DNA of 64,000 nucleotides, taken from the NCBI GenBank assembly GCA_025667525.1, contig CM046882.1, positions 526,468,618 to 526,532,617 of the forward strand, in the 5' to 3' direction. Within the stretch, counting starts at the first letter, position 1. Every line of letters begins with the position of its first letter. Shown in pieces: positions 47,489 to 59,552 of the stretch. This stretch comes from Glebionis coronaria (taxonomy: Eukaryota > Streptophyta > Magnoliopsida > Asterales > Asteraceae). The position numbers and the translations under genes were made by a program. A model generated the notes under the pieces. The model did not search any database, was not told the DNA's origin, and saw only the letters and a program-made list of their open reading frames with translations.

Positions 47489-50400
47489 ATGGATGTTGAC
47501 GTTTCGAATACATTTTCTTTTCCACGATTCTATAAGCAAGGTATGTAATCATCAAATTATATTTTCATTTTTAGCCTTTTTTGTAGTTTACATATTTTAG
47601 TATCTTTATTAAGCGAGTGTTTTTTATAGTGTAGTAACCACACACTATGACAAAAAAGTGTGACTAGTGATTGATCAAATGTAGAAGTGGGGTGTCGCCA
47701 AGTATAGTTAACCAAATAAGAATTGGAGTCAAAAGATGTTGGATGAATTAACTGATGCTATGTTCACTGCATTTGGAGACGATGGCCCTGAGTCTTTAAC
47801 AAAAACCTTTTCTGTTCTACTAATCTATATCCAAGGTAGCTGATTTGATAGCTTGTGGTTGCTAGCTTGTAGTTGCTAGCTTGTATTTGCTAGCTTGTGC
47901 TCTGAATGATTTGTGTAGCTTATGTGCTAGTTATCTATTGTAGTTATTATGTTTTAGCTTGTTTAGCCTATCTAGCTTATTAGTTCACTTTTAGTGTAAT
48001 ATGTTTGTGTAAAGTGCAGTATTAGGAGTGTTCGTTTCATATAGTTCGACTCATTATAGTCAACTCTTAGATGCTAGAAGTTTGTCCTGTTAGATCATAG
48101 TTTGCCATAAAATTTGGATAATATTTGAAATTAGATGTCTGATGGCTACATTTAGTTTTAGTGCTTTCATTAGTGGAGTAATATTTGTCTAGCTTAATGT
48201 GTTAAGTAATATTTGTTTAGCTTAATTTGTTGAGTAATATTTGTCATTTACCTTCACTCAGAATTGTACTCTTAATCATGTCATTTTCATTAGCCAATGC
48301 CCCAAGCTTTTAGTTGTTGTTAGAGTGTAAGTTTTTGCATACTAATAGACTAGCTAGGTAAAGATTTTGAAAAGCCGAAAATATATGAGTTAGAGCTTAT
48401 GGAATTCATTTTATCATATTAGACATTTTGATAAAAAGCTGTAGTTAGAGCTTATGGAATTCATTTTTTCTTATTAGACATTTTAATAATCTAGTTATAG
48501 TTGTAACAGTTTAGTCTAAGAAGCTTTAGTAAGCCAGAAATAAGCTTTTCAGTTGAAACATTTGTCAAAAAGCTCACTAGAGTACGTAGTTATGATTTTT
48601 AAGTTGAATATCATATGAAAAGGACTAACTATTATATTTTGGTTTTGTAGAACCTGTTCCTGGATCGGAAAAACTCAGGGATGAAGTTTGGGATTACATT
48701 AAGGACAAGTACGGGTGGTCAGAACAACTTTTTTGGCCACTTTCAAAGTGGATACAAATAGATGATGATGTTTCAATTAAATTCAATATTCCAAAAAGAT
48801 TCAATTCTAAAGGTTCCTTTAAACAAGGTATGTAATCATCAACTTTTCCGACCTTATTTTATAAAATACTAAATCTGTTTCAACTTAGTTTTCAATATAT
48901 GTTTATTAGATAGCTTAATTTATGTATGCAAGTAGGGCTGTCAAACGGGTCGACCCGAAACTTGTACATGTGGTAGTGTGTTATCAGATCAGAACATTTA
49001 TCTCATCATATAATATTATGTATCACACATTTCAAGAAAAAGCATCCTATATTTTCTTTTCTTATCTTATGTTTTATTACACATTTCAAAAAAATTCAAA
49101 ATCCAATGTATATTATCTGTATATAAATGCATACATCTCTCTTTAACTTTCAATCACATATTGTTTATGTTTATAGCTTGAAAGCATTCCAAAGGAAGGG
49201 AAGTGGTTATTTTGAATTATTTTTTACTCTAATAAATCATTTCAGACACACAAACTTTCCAGAAACAACATGATGTCCATTATAATAAAATATAATTCAC
49301 TTTGCACATCATATTGTTCTCAACAAAGTTTGTGTATTTGAATAGTTTATTAGATTTAAAATGTATTCAAAATTTCCATTTCTTCTTCTTTTGGAAAGAA
49401 TTCATTCTATAAACACTAACATTCTTAAAACTGGTTAGTACAACTTTGTTTTCATGGAGAAATAGGTCCAAGTAAGTTTTCTATTAAATCATCATAATCT
49501 TTGATTTAATAGTTGTTTGCAGAAATCATTTACTTTGAGTTTTAGATTTGATTATCAGGAAATTAAAAGAGTCTTTGGATATGTTGATTTTGACTTGAAA
49601 AAGTCAAGTAGAGTTATTATATGTTGGTTTTGTTCTGATATTGATTGTGCTAAGATTTTTAGTTGATTGTGATCTTAATAGTGGTGTTTAGTTTTATGAA
49701 CTTTGACTGTCTAAGTCAAAGGATAGGTGTTCTTGGCATTTGATGAATTTTGGTTGATCATACGTTGTGATTTGGAAGCAAAGTTTGCGGTTCTAATTGT
49801 TAAATAACATAGTTTTAGTGTAGCTATTCAGTTTGTCTAGATAAGCTTTAGATTTACTTTTCATAGTGATAAGTATGAAATAGGTTACTATAAATTTGGT
49901 TTGATTAGTTTGACTTGTGTAAGTCAACAGCTCAAGAGTTCTTGGAACTTTTCCAACTTTGATTCACTAGACTTAGATTTGTAGTTTGAATTGGTAGTTG
50001 ATTATCATAGATATTAGTCAAACATACCAATTTGTATCTACTGTTGTAATATCTAGTGCTAAGCCTGCATACTTTTGACATTGTGATTGGAATTGTGATT
50101 TGGCTCTTTGGTTGTTGTTATTAGGTGTTTTCTAGTTAAATTAGACCATTTTGTAATTGAAATTTAGTGCATACCTTTAGTCAATAAGTTTGTACTTTGT
50201 TACTAATTGAAATCAAATTGACATTGTAGGAAATCGTAAGGTTGATGTTCCAGAGTGTTCAGGCATTGAAGAGATGAAGAAACAGAAGGAACAAACAGAG
50301 GACGATGGATTTGAGATGGAAAAAGATGATGACCAAGATGAAGATGAACAAGATGAGGACGATGATTCTAATGATCAGGCATGGACTCCCAAAAAAAACA

Positions 50401-50591
50401 AGAAGAACATGCAGTTCAAGTCGATCAAAAAAGAAAAACGTTGTCAACAGACCTCCACCAGTCAGGCATTGCATTCTCGGGTTACCATGTATCAAACCCA
50501 ACGTTGTCAACAAAAAAGAAAAATGTTGTCAACAGACCTCCACCTAGACATGTTTTTCGGGCTTTTGCAAAACATGTACTCTATATATTAG
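47489..50591 (+). CDS. Three-exon gene for a 196-residue acidic/basic protein, unknown function
   Basis: Exon 1 is 47489-47540 (MDVDVSNTFSFPRFYKQ), exon 2 48651-48827, exon 3 50230-50591. Donors are GTATGT twice, acceptors TTTTGTAG and ACATTGTAG. All junctions are phase 1, and the sum is 591 nt, exactly 197 codons including the stop. Exon 2 encodes LRDEVWDYIKDKYGWSEQLF, WPLSKWIQIDDDVSIKFNI and PKRFNSKGSFKQ. Exon 3 begins NRKVDVPECSGIEEMKKQ, passes an Asp/Glu run, then AWTPKKNKKN and a Gln/Lys-rich end. The last part of exon 2 with its donor resembles exon 1, as if an exon had been duplicated. Acidic and Lys-rich blocks suggest a nuclear protein. An in-frame TAA just before ATG 47489 fixes the start if exon 1 is first; a further 5' exon is possible. 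A possible extra exon at 47700-47830 could not be fitted in phase. Confidence 0.5.
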
Positions 50592-50970
50592 TTAGGTGCA
50601 CCTACTTGCAACATAGGTAGTTGCAACCTAATCTCTTTTGACATCCTTTATAAAGGGTTTAGATATCTTACTTAGGTCCAGGTAATTGCAACATATGTAG
50701 TTGCAAATTTTTACACCCTTTATAAAGGGTTTAGACTAAACGTTTATATTATGTATATAAACATAAATTATGAATGAAGAATATCTTGGTAAAAGATATT
50801 CAATTTTGAGAACAAAGTACAATAACAGAGAAGAACAAAGACTTACAGGAACAAAAGACTTACAGGTTTTTGATCCGTATGATCGGCTTTTTATTATGTG
50901 TTTCGTAGGTTTTTGATCCGTAGCTATGTTTTAAAAAGATAAATAATACCGGTTCATATTATATAACAAA
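50592..50970. other. Spacer with a duplicated GCAACATA-TAGTTGCA palindrome
   Basis: GCAACATAGGTAGTTGCA (50610) and GCAACATATGTAGTTGCA (50690), each followed by CCTTTATAAAGGGTTTAGA, form two units of about 80 bases. This may be the 3' untranslated end of the preceding gene or a small tandem repeat. No gene. Confidence 0.5.
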
Positions 50971-51460
50971 TAAGTTTTACACAAGTTATGATTCTTAATT
51001 TTTTATTTTTTAATGGTCCTTAGAATTTAATCACATATAAAGTTTATAAAGACTAAAAACGTAATATGTTATAAAAACAAGTATATACCGTTGAGTCCTT
51101 CTGATTGTAAGTTAAAAAAATTAAGCACAAAATTTATTTACATAAAAAAGATTGGTTGTTAAAGAAACCGGTGTTTTTAAATGTCTAAAAACACTAGTTT
51201 TTTTTGATATAAAACGGTGTCCAAACATTAACACATAAAAACAGGTTGTTACGTAAAAACCAATGTCTTTAAATGTATAAAAGGAGTGGTTGCAGCCTAC
51301 AAAACTAGTCTCTTTAGAATTCACCTTATAGAGACTGGTTTATTTAAGAAAACAAGTTTCAATTTATTCCCTTCCCACCATTTTTAGGTCATAGACACTT
51401 GTTTTCACATAACAGGTCTCTTTAGGGGGGTCTCTAAGGGCTTTTTTTTTTGTAGTAGTG
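50971..51460 (-). mobile_element. CACTA element end, copy 2
   Basis: Nearly the same sequence as 1-488. The terminus, read on the minus strand from 51460, is CACTACTACAAAAAAAAAG, with three more A/T than copy 1. No left terminus found. Homology to the window start begins at 50971 only because the window begins there; how far it extends leftwards cannot be seen. Confidence 0.72.
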
Positions 51461-51723
51461 GCTATTCGTCTGATCCATTTATTCTAGCCAAACAAGCTAC
51501 CCAAATATTCAACGTTGAGGACCCAAGCGATACGAGATGGAACATTGCCATGCATAGCAAACGGAGTATAGTTGGTGTTGAGAATGTCGTGGACGAGGAC
51601 GAGTTTAATAAGTTTCATGAGATACCTCTGATCTCTATTGGTATTCAATCTGTAGATAAAGTTCTAGATGATACCACCTACCTAAGGTCCGACCACCAAG
51701 AAGGACATGAGGCCGAGGATTGA
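51461..51723 (+). pseudogene. CACTA transposase TNPD C-terminal relic (DUF4216-like), copy 2
   Basis: The frame is open from the CACTA junction to TGA 51721: GYSSDPFILAKQATQIF, VEDPSDTRWNIAMHSK, RSIVGVENVVDEDEFNKF, ISIGIQSVDKVLDDTTYLR, GHEAED. It is the better-preserved counterpart of 489-752. Only the C-terminal exon survives. Confidence 0.72.
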
Positions 51724-52954
51724 CAAACTTCGCACATCTCAGAGGTAACAAAAATCATTCGTAACATTAATTTATACAATTTATAAAATATTCAAAAGTT
51801 TAGTATAATAAACATTGTTTTTGTTTACTTTGGCAGAAATAACATGGAAACTTCAATAACAATCCGGAAGACATATGAGACTTATTTAGTCATTTTGTAC
51901 TGGATATTGATTTGTTCGGTTTGACGTGTAAAACATTTGCTAATTTAACTTTATGTGATTTACATATATGAGACTCTATTTTGTATTAGATATTTAATTT
52001 GTTCGGTTTCAAGTGTTGTAAAACCTTTGCTCATTTTTATAAATGCTATGTGATTTACACATTTAAAACTTTATTATTTTGTATTAGATATTTAATTTGG
52101 TTGGATTCGAGGGGTTTATATGCCTAATAACCAATATTTTGAAACATGGGTCAATCGGTTGACCCGGTTCCGGCAAAAAAAAACAGGTTATAGTGACCCG
52201 GGTTTCACATATTTGAAACCCGGCTCGGCCCGCCGGGTTTGAGGTGATCCGGGTCAACCCGACTCTCAAGATCGGTCGTGTTTTGATTTTTTCGAGTTTT
52301 TTTTGAAATTTGTAAATTTGCCTATTTGCGACAATATTTTATTTTTACATATTATATATTGGTTGTTAAACATATATATCTTTAATATATGAGAACCTTT
52401 TTCGCTTTTACATACAATTTTTGTCAGTTATTAAAAATATACGTATATATTTCTTTAGAAAATCGGGTTAACTCGTGTTGACCCGGGGCGATCCAAAACC
52501 GATTCTAAAAAACATTCTCCTTTCCAAAAAAACATTTTTGTAAATCTAAATAAATCGGGTATTGATAAATAACCCGATGTATTTAACTCGAAACATTTAA
52601 AATAGTTTTAGCGGGACAACAAATTTCCATTTGCCATTTAACTAAATTTTTTAGAAAAAGACATTTTCATAAATCAGTGTAAGTCGGGTATCGATAAATA
52701 ACCCGATGTATTTAAACCGAAAAATCTAGAATAATTTTAGCGGGGCAACACATTTTCATTTGCCGGTTCATCAAATTTTTCACACAAAACCCAATGCCCA
52801 AAATCACACAATACACCAGCCCCTCATCACTCACCAAACAAACCCTAAGGTTCTAATCTAGATCTATTTACCCAAAATATCTTATCTCTGTAAATCAAAA
52901 CCTTAATATTAAAATGGTGCTAAAGCTATTTCCAATAAACAACAATCTCGACAA
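51724..52954. repeat. Spacer homologous to 753-1981
   Basis: Same order of words as the left copy, including the GACCCGG-rich block (52140-52280) and the paired AACCCGATGTATTTAA repeats (52570, 52700). No gene. Confidence 0.6.
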
Positions 52955-55163
52955 GTGAATAATACCATACTAGATGATGAAGAAGAAGACTTCTTAACAT
53001 CCCAAATGATGAAGAAGAAGACCTGCTTGATGAAGAAGAAGACATTGTTGATGAAGAAGAAGATGGTCTTAATATCCCAAATGACGTTACTCAAGTTGTT
53101 ATTCATTCGTTATAACTTGCTTCATATATCAATTGTCTTATTTTCAAAAAAGTAATTTATTGCTTAGCTATTAGGATATTAACAAGATGATCTTAATATC
53201 CTTTTTTTAACTGCATTTCATTCTTAGATTTCAAAAATTTAATTTATTGCTTCGCTATTAGGATTTTTTTGAGTAATGGGTCTTGTTAAATACCTTTTGG
53301 GATTCCTTATCTTTAAGAGAGGGGTGTTTGTTTCGGCTTACGCATTATTTGTGTTTTCGCTAATGTTTCATAACCTCGGTTTTTTTGCCTTATTATCAAA
53401 CTTTATAAGTTTATTTTGTTATAAATGATATAACGATTGGTCAAAAATTACTCGCAAATTGAACCACTAACTCCTATGTAACAGTTTGCTGCTATTCTTT
53501 TTCCTTTCTAACTTGGGAGTGTTTGTTTTTGTTTATATAGCAAGCTTATTGCATATTTGGTTTCTGCTTATTGTTCATAACTCACTTTTTGGGCTTATTT
53601 TGAAACTTTTTGTCTTATATAAGTTCATTTTCTTTTCTAAGACATTATGCAAGGCTACCCCATGAGCCAGCCTAGGAAGTCCCCCATACCAGCAAAGGGA
53701 GAGATACATGTCACATCCAAACATGCGTCTTTACCTTAGAACCAATTAAATAGTTGAAGGTCTGCATATCGTAATTCCTTCTCGTCTTTCGAGAGGAACC
53801 CATTAATATTATTAAAATAATTATTATTATTTAAGTATTTATGTAAATATTAATATTAATATGATTAAAAATAAAAATATTAACAATAATAATATTATAC
53901 AAAAAGAAATAATTTAAAAAAATAAATAATTTTAAAATATATAAAAATTAAAATAATAAGAAAAAAATAGTAAAATAATAATAATAAATATTTAAATATT
54001 TATTATTTTAAATATAATAACTAAACAATAATAATTATTATTTTAATATTTATAGAATAATAATATAACTAATAACATTACTAACAGTAATAGTAATAAT
54101 TATAATGAATAATAAGGTACATACTTTAAATTACAACGTAATTCATAACTTTACATCAACTTTCTTATGTAATCTAAAGTTCATCCTTTACGCTGTATTT
54201 TCGAGATATTTCATTAAAGAAAAAAAAAGTAAAGTGAATAAAAAGTGATGTTCTATAGTCTAATATTAGAGAAAAGAAAATGAAATTGAAGTAAAATCAA
54301 GTATTATTTGATTGAATGTGAAAGTAAATTGTTTCACCCGAATATTAGATAAAAGGCTTTACTTCCATATCGTTTCAATTTTTTAATGAAATATCTCGAG
54401 AACAAAGTGTTAATGTAATTGTAATGTGTGACTTACAATTACAATGACCACTGGTGACGTATAGTCCTTAGTTGAGTCATGAGCCCGACCCACGAGTACC
54501 ACCCGTATTCATTTCATTACGTATGGGTTATAGATAATGTCTTAGGCCCACGAGGCGCAATAGGTGAAAATCGCACATGGTTTCACGAAGATCGCACTCT
54601 GACCGTACGTGGTCGGTGTCAAATAGAATCATAGTCTAATTAGGATCATGATTCATCTAAGTAAAGAGGATATACACTCTCTCTATTTAATTTAAATGAT
54701 AAGGATCACGATGTATATGGAAATTATCCCTTACTTAGATCGCACGATTCAGTTAGCCCAACCAGGGTTTCACCGACTATAAAAGGAACCCCCTATGTTC
54801 CACAAGGTACGATTCACTTGCAATCATAATACCCTAACTATCAACTAAATCAATTACTTACTCTCGCGCTGGAGTCTAATCTGACAGAGACAATCTCACA
54901 GCATGCCTAACAGTGTCTTTTCTTTAGTGTTCAGGGTCATCATCACAAGTTCACTTGGTGCAAGAACCGGAGTTCCGATACCCGACTTACACCTAATTCG
55001 GGTCAGACGTGCAGTGGTCTATCCAACTTTTGTATCAACAACCACCAAACGATGTCCATAATGTGGACCAAACACACTACGTAATGTAACTTGTATTTAA
55101 TTACATCGAGTTACGACGAATTACAGCAAATCAAACAGCCCCTTACTTCTTTTATTATCGATT
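52600..55163. repeat. Tandem duplicated segment, unit 1
   Basis: Runs from the TTTTAGCGGGACAACA phrase through the acidic exon, the foldback and the LTR-like part to TTTTATTATCGA, where the next unit starts with TTTAAAATAAG. Corresponds to 1630-4190 of the left copy, which has only one unit. Confidence 0.8.
52955..53094 (+). pseudogene. Acidic exon-like ORF, copy 2 (frameshifted)
   Basis: Like 1982-2134, but a one-base loss (GACTTCTTAAC for GACCTTCTTAAC) breaks the acidic frame, and fewer EEDLL units remain. Confidence 0.45.
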
Positions 55164-57710
55164 TAAAATAAGTTTAGCGGGACAACACATTTCCATTTGC
55201 CGCTTAACTAAATTTTTTTGAAAGAAAAACATTTTCATAAATCTGAATAAATCGGGTATCGATAAACCCGATGTATTTAACTCGAAAAATCTAGAATAAT
55301 TTTAGCGGGGCAACACATTTCCATTTGCCGCTTCATCAAATTTTTCACACAAAACCCAATGCCGAAAATCACACAATACACCAGCCCCTCACCACTCACC
55401 AAACAAATCACAAGGTTCTAATCTAGATCTATTCACCCAAAATATCTTATCTTTGTAAATCAAAACCTTAATATCAAAATGGTGCTAAATCTATTTTCAA
55501 TAAACAACAATCTGAACAAGTGAATAATACAGATGAAGAAGAAGACCTTCTTAACATCCCAGATGATGAAGAGGAAGACCTTCTTAATGAAGAAGAAGAC
55601 ATTGTTGATGAAGAAGAAGATGGTATTAATATCCCAAATGACGTTACTCAGGTTGTTATTCATTCTCTATAACTTGCTTCATATATCAACGGTCTTATTT
55701 ACAAAAATTTAATTTATTGCTTAGCTATTAGGATATTAACAAGATGGTCTTAATATCATTTTTTAACTGCATTTCATTCTTAGATTTCGAAAATTTAATT
55801 TATTGCTTAGCTATTAGGATTTTTTGAGTAATAGGTCTTGTTAAATACCTTTTGGGATTGCTTATCTTTATGTAGAGGGGTGTTTGTTTCGGCTTATGCA
55901 TTATTTGGGTTTTCGTTAATGTTTCATAACCTTGCCTTTTTTGGCTTATTATCAAACTCTATAAGTTTATTTTGTCATAATTGATATAAGGATTGGTAAA
56001 AAATTACTAGCAAATTGAACCACTAACTCCTATGTAACAGTTTACTGCTATTCTTTTTCCTTTCTAACTTGGGAGTGTTTGTTTTTGTTTATATAGCAGG
56101 CTTTTTGCATATTTGGTTTCTGCTTATTGTTCATAACTCACTTTTTTGGGGCTTATTTTGAAACTTTTTGGCTTATATAAGTTCATTTTCTTTTCTAAGA
56201 CATTGTGCAAGGCTACCCCATGAGCCTATGAAGTCCCCCCATACCACCAAAGGGAGAGATACATGTCACATCCAAACATGCGTCTTTACCTTAGAACCAA
56301 TTAAATAGTTGAAGGTCGGCATATCGTAATTCCTTCTCGTCTTTCGAGAGGAACCCATTAATATTATTAAAATAATTATTATTATTTAAGTATTTATGTA
56401 AATATTACTATTAATATAATTAAAAATAAAAATAGTAACAATAATAATATTATACAAATGGAAATAATTTAAAAAATAAAAAATTTTAAAATATATAAAA
56501 ATTAAAATAATAAGAAAAAATAGTAAAATAATAATAATAAATATTTAAATATTTATTATTTTAAAATAATAATAAAACAATAATAATTATTATTTTAATA
56601 TTTATAGAATAATATTATAACTAATAACATTACTAACAGTAATAGTAATAATTATAATTAATAATAAGGTACAAATTTAAATTACAACGTAATTCATAAC
56701 TTTACATCAACTTTCTTAAGTAATCTAAAGTTCATCCTTTACGCTGTGTTTTCGAGATATTTCATTAAAGAAAAAAATGAAAGTAATGTGAATAAAAAGT
56801 TATGTTCTCTAGTGTTTCATTAGAGAAAAGAAAATGAAATTGAAGTAAAATCAAGTATTATTTCATTGAATTTGAAAGTAAATTGTTTCACCCCAATATT
56901 AGGATAAAAGGCTTTACTTCCATATCCTTTCATTTTTTAATGATATATCTCGAGAACAAAGTGTTAATGTAATTGTAATGTGTGACTTACAATTACAATG
57001 ACCACTGGTGACGTATAGTCCCTAGTCGGGTCATGAGCCCTACCCACGAGTACCACCCGTATTCATTTCATTACGTATGGGTTAAGTAGATAGTGTCTTA
57101 GGCCCACGAGGCCCAATAGGTTATAATCGCACATGGTTTCACGAAGAACGCACTCAAACTGTACCCGGTCGGGGTCAAATAGAATCATAGTCTAATTAGG
57201 AGCATGATTCATCTAAGTAAAGAGGATATACACTCTCTCCATTTAAATGATAAGGATCACGATGTTTATGGTAATTATCCCTTACTTAGATCGCACAATT
57301 CAGTTAGGCCAACCAGGGTTTCACCGACTATAAAAGGAACCCCTAGGTTCCACAAGGTATGATTAACTTGCAATCATAATACCCTAACTATCAACTAAAT
57401 CAATTACTTACTCTCACGCCAGAGTCTAATCTGAGAGAGACAATCCCACAGCATGCCTAATAGTTTCTTTTCTTTAGTGTGCAGGGTCTTCATCACAAGT
57501 TCACTTGGTGCAAGAACAGGAGTCCCGATAACCGAATTACACCTAATTCGGGTCAGACGTGCAGTGGTCTATCCGACTTTTGTATCAACAACCACCAAAC
57601 GATCTCCATAATGTGGACCAAACACACTACGTAATGTAATTTGAATTCAATTACATCGAGTTACGACGAATAACAGCAAATCAAACAACCCCTTACTTTT
57701 TTATTATCGA
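55164..57710. repeat. Tandem duplicated segment, unit 2
   Basis: Second copy of the unit: acidic exon at 55472, SINE-like phrase near 56210, foldback 56750-56970, LTR-like part to 57595. It then continues into sequence homologous to 4190-5036. Small differences from unit 1 are scattered throughout. Confidence 0.8.
55472..55672 (+). other. Acidic exon-like ORF, copy 3 (open)
   Basis: 66 codons are open after an upstream TAA: SIFNKQQSEQVNN, then DEEEDLLNIPDDEEEDLLNE, EEEDGINIPNDVTQ and VVIHSL. There is no Met in frame, so if coding it would need an upstream exon; a leader-like stretch precedes it. A CAG|GTTGTT junction could serve as donor. Of the three copies, only this one keeps the acidic frame intact throughout. 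Function unknown. Confidence 0.35.
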
Positions 57711-58531
57711 TACCATCAATTTACGTTAACTTTTTTCCTTCAATTGAATCCAACGTCTATATGTTGTGACATTGTTAGTCTATTTAGCCAAAGATCGTTT
57801 GCAAAATTAATCTTTTATATTAACGGGCATTTTTTATTAACTAAAAACAAAACAAAAAAAATACTTTTAATTCAATTTTTAATTTATTTCGCAATTTCAA
57901 ACATCTTTATTCTTTTCTAGAAATTTAATTTTTTTTCATACGGTTTTAGTTTAAAAAAAATAAGTTTTTTGAAAAATGTAAATTTTTCTGAAATATGTTC
58001 TTTCAAAGTCAGAAAAATGTTTGTTTAGGAAAATTATGAAGTACTAAAAAATTTTAAAAAAGTTTAATTTCTTACAAAAGTTTTACTAAAAAAATTGTTA
58101 AGTGCAATTTAATTTTTTATTTCTATAAGTTAAAAAAAGATAAAAACATTCATAAAAAAGGTTATTTTCAAGTTTTCGTAAGAAAAATAATTTTTTGATT
58201 TAATGTTTTTTCAATTTATAATGTACGAAAAAATCAATATTTAAAAAAATATGAAATAAAACAAAAAATAAATTATAAGTAACAATAATCTTTAGATATT
58301 TTCAATTTAAAATGTATGAAAAAATCATTATTTTTTTAGAAATTGAGAAATAAAAGAAAGATTAAATTGAATGTAAAAATAATGTTTGATTTTAAATATT
58401 TTCAATTTAAAATGTGACCAAAAAATTATTATTTTTGCAAGAAAACCACCATAACCCTAACGAACAAAAAAAAGAAATCAGAACAACGCGGTCGGCAAAG
58501 CTAAGAACCGACATTAAGAAGTATATTTGGT
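57711..58531. other. A+T-rich upstream region of the acidic gene, copy 2
   Basis: Homologous to 4190-4911, with an extra stretch near 57985-58080 containing TTCTTACAAAAGTTT. Mostly A/T homopolymers; no gene. Confidence 0.6.
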
Positions 58532-58539
58532 TATATATA
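58532..58539 (+). promoter_or_regulatory. TATA box of acidic gene, copy 2
   Basis: TATATATA stands about 120 bases before ATG 58656 in a stretch nearly identical to 4860-5036. This supports a real conserved promoter and leader. Confidence 0.6.
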
Positions 58540-58655
58540 GTCGAAGATTAACATACCTAATCTTCATAACAATCACAACAAAGCTGCAAATTTAAGCAAC
58601 AAATCCAAAACCCTAAAACCAACAAAAAAAAATCATATTCTGATTGTGAGTTTTA

Positions 58656-59552
58656 ATGGCGGTCTTGAAGAGAAGAAGATTAACAGTCCAAAACCCTAAA
58701 CCACAACAACAACAACAATACCCAATCCCGCCAAAGCAGGGTATAACGGGATTTGGGAATAGAAGAAGATTAACAGTCCAAGATTATCCTTGGCTACGAT
58801 TAATCAAGAGGCGTACTTCACTATGCGCTTTCAGGAGTGTTTGTGTCCCTGACAACAATGAAGATCTTGATGTCCAGAGCGAAACTGGATCCAATGATCC
58901 AGTATACAACATTGATTATTATGACCTCGAAGAAGATGAAGTCGAGTCTCCGATTAGCCAAGAAGATGAGTTGTTTGATGCTACAGATGCTCTATGGGAG
59001 TATCATGAGCAGCTGCTTGCTGAAAAACAAGCTAGGCAAGAAGAAGATGAAGTCGAGTCTCCTCCAATCAGTGATGATGAAGATGAAGTCGAGTCTCCGA
59101 TTAGCCAAGAAGATGAGTTGTTTGATGCTACAGATGCTCTATGGGAGTATCATGAGCAGCTGCTTGCTGAAAAACAAGCTAGGCAAGAAGAAGATGAAGT
59201 CGAGTCTCCTCCAATCAGTGATGATGAAGATGAAGTCGAGTCTCCGATTAGCCAAGAAGATGAGTTGTTTGATGCTACAGATGCTCTATGGGAGTATCAT
59301 GAGCAGCTGCTTGCTGAAAAACAAGCTAGGCAAGAAGAAGATGAAGTCGAGTCTCCTCCAATCAGTGATGATGAAGATGAAGTCGAGTCTCCGATTAGCC
59401 AAGATGATGAATTACTTAATGCTACAGATGCTCTTTGGGAGTATCATGAGCAGCAGCTAGCTGAAAAACAAGCTAGGCAAGAAGAAGATGAAGTCGAGTC
59501 TCCTCCAATCAGTCAACCATTTAACTATGAGTGCGCAGCGGAATGCATCTAG
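58656..59552 (+). CDS. Acidic repeat protein, four 49-residue units, C-terminus supplied by an LTR
   Basis: 298 codons. The start MAVLKRRRLTVQNPKPQ is basic; then a Gln run (PQQQQQYP), a second RRRLTVQ, YPWLRLIKRR and an acidic linker. From residue 95 the unit VESPISQEDELFDATDALWE / YHEQLLAEKQARQEEDEVES / PPISDDEDE repeats with an exact 147-base (49-residue) period at 58941, 59088, 59235 and 59382. The first three units are almost identical in DNA; the fourth carries DDELLNAT and QQLAEKQ. Each unit alternates an acidic stretch with an amphipathic helix. The last residues, CAAECI, are read from the LTR that starts at 59532, so the native end is lost; the left copy suggests it was AMLDLLEIEEDDR. 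No catalytic motif. The basic head and acidic repeats suggest a nuclear or nucleic-acid-associated protein. Family not recognised. Confidence 0.65.
   Translation: MAVLKRRRLTVQNPKPQQQQQYPIPPKQGITGFGNRRRLTVQDYPWLRLIKRRTSLCAFRSVCVPDNNEDLDVQSETGSNDPVYNIDYYDLEEDEVESPISQEDELFDATDALWEYHEQLLAEKQARQEEDEVESPPISDDEDEVESPISQEDELFDATDALWEYHEQLLAEKQARQEEDEVESPPISDDEDEVESPISQEDELFDATDALWEYHEQLLAEKQARQEEDEVESPPISDDEDEVESPISQDDELLNATDALWEYHEQQLAEKQARQEEDEVESPPISQPFNYECAAECI
58941..59528 (+). repeat. 147-bp coding minisatellite
   Basis: GTCGAGTCTCCGATTAGCCA recurs at 58941, 59088, 59235 and 59382. The period is a multiple of three, so copy number can change without breaking the frame. Confidence 0.92.

Noticed and set aside
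47690..47835. An additional exon of the three-exon gene (KMLDELTDAMFTAFGDDG)
   Set aside because: It has a CAAG|GT donor, but no acceptor keeps the phase; left out of the model.
58837..59460. 207-residue Met/Lys/Ser-rich ORF
   Set aside because: It is the +1 frame shadow of the 298-codon acidic gene and shares its 147-base period.
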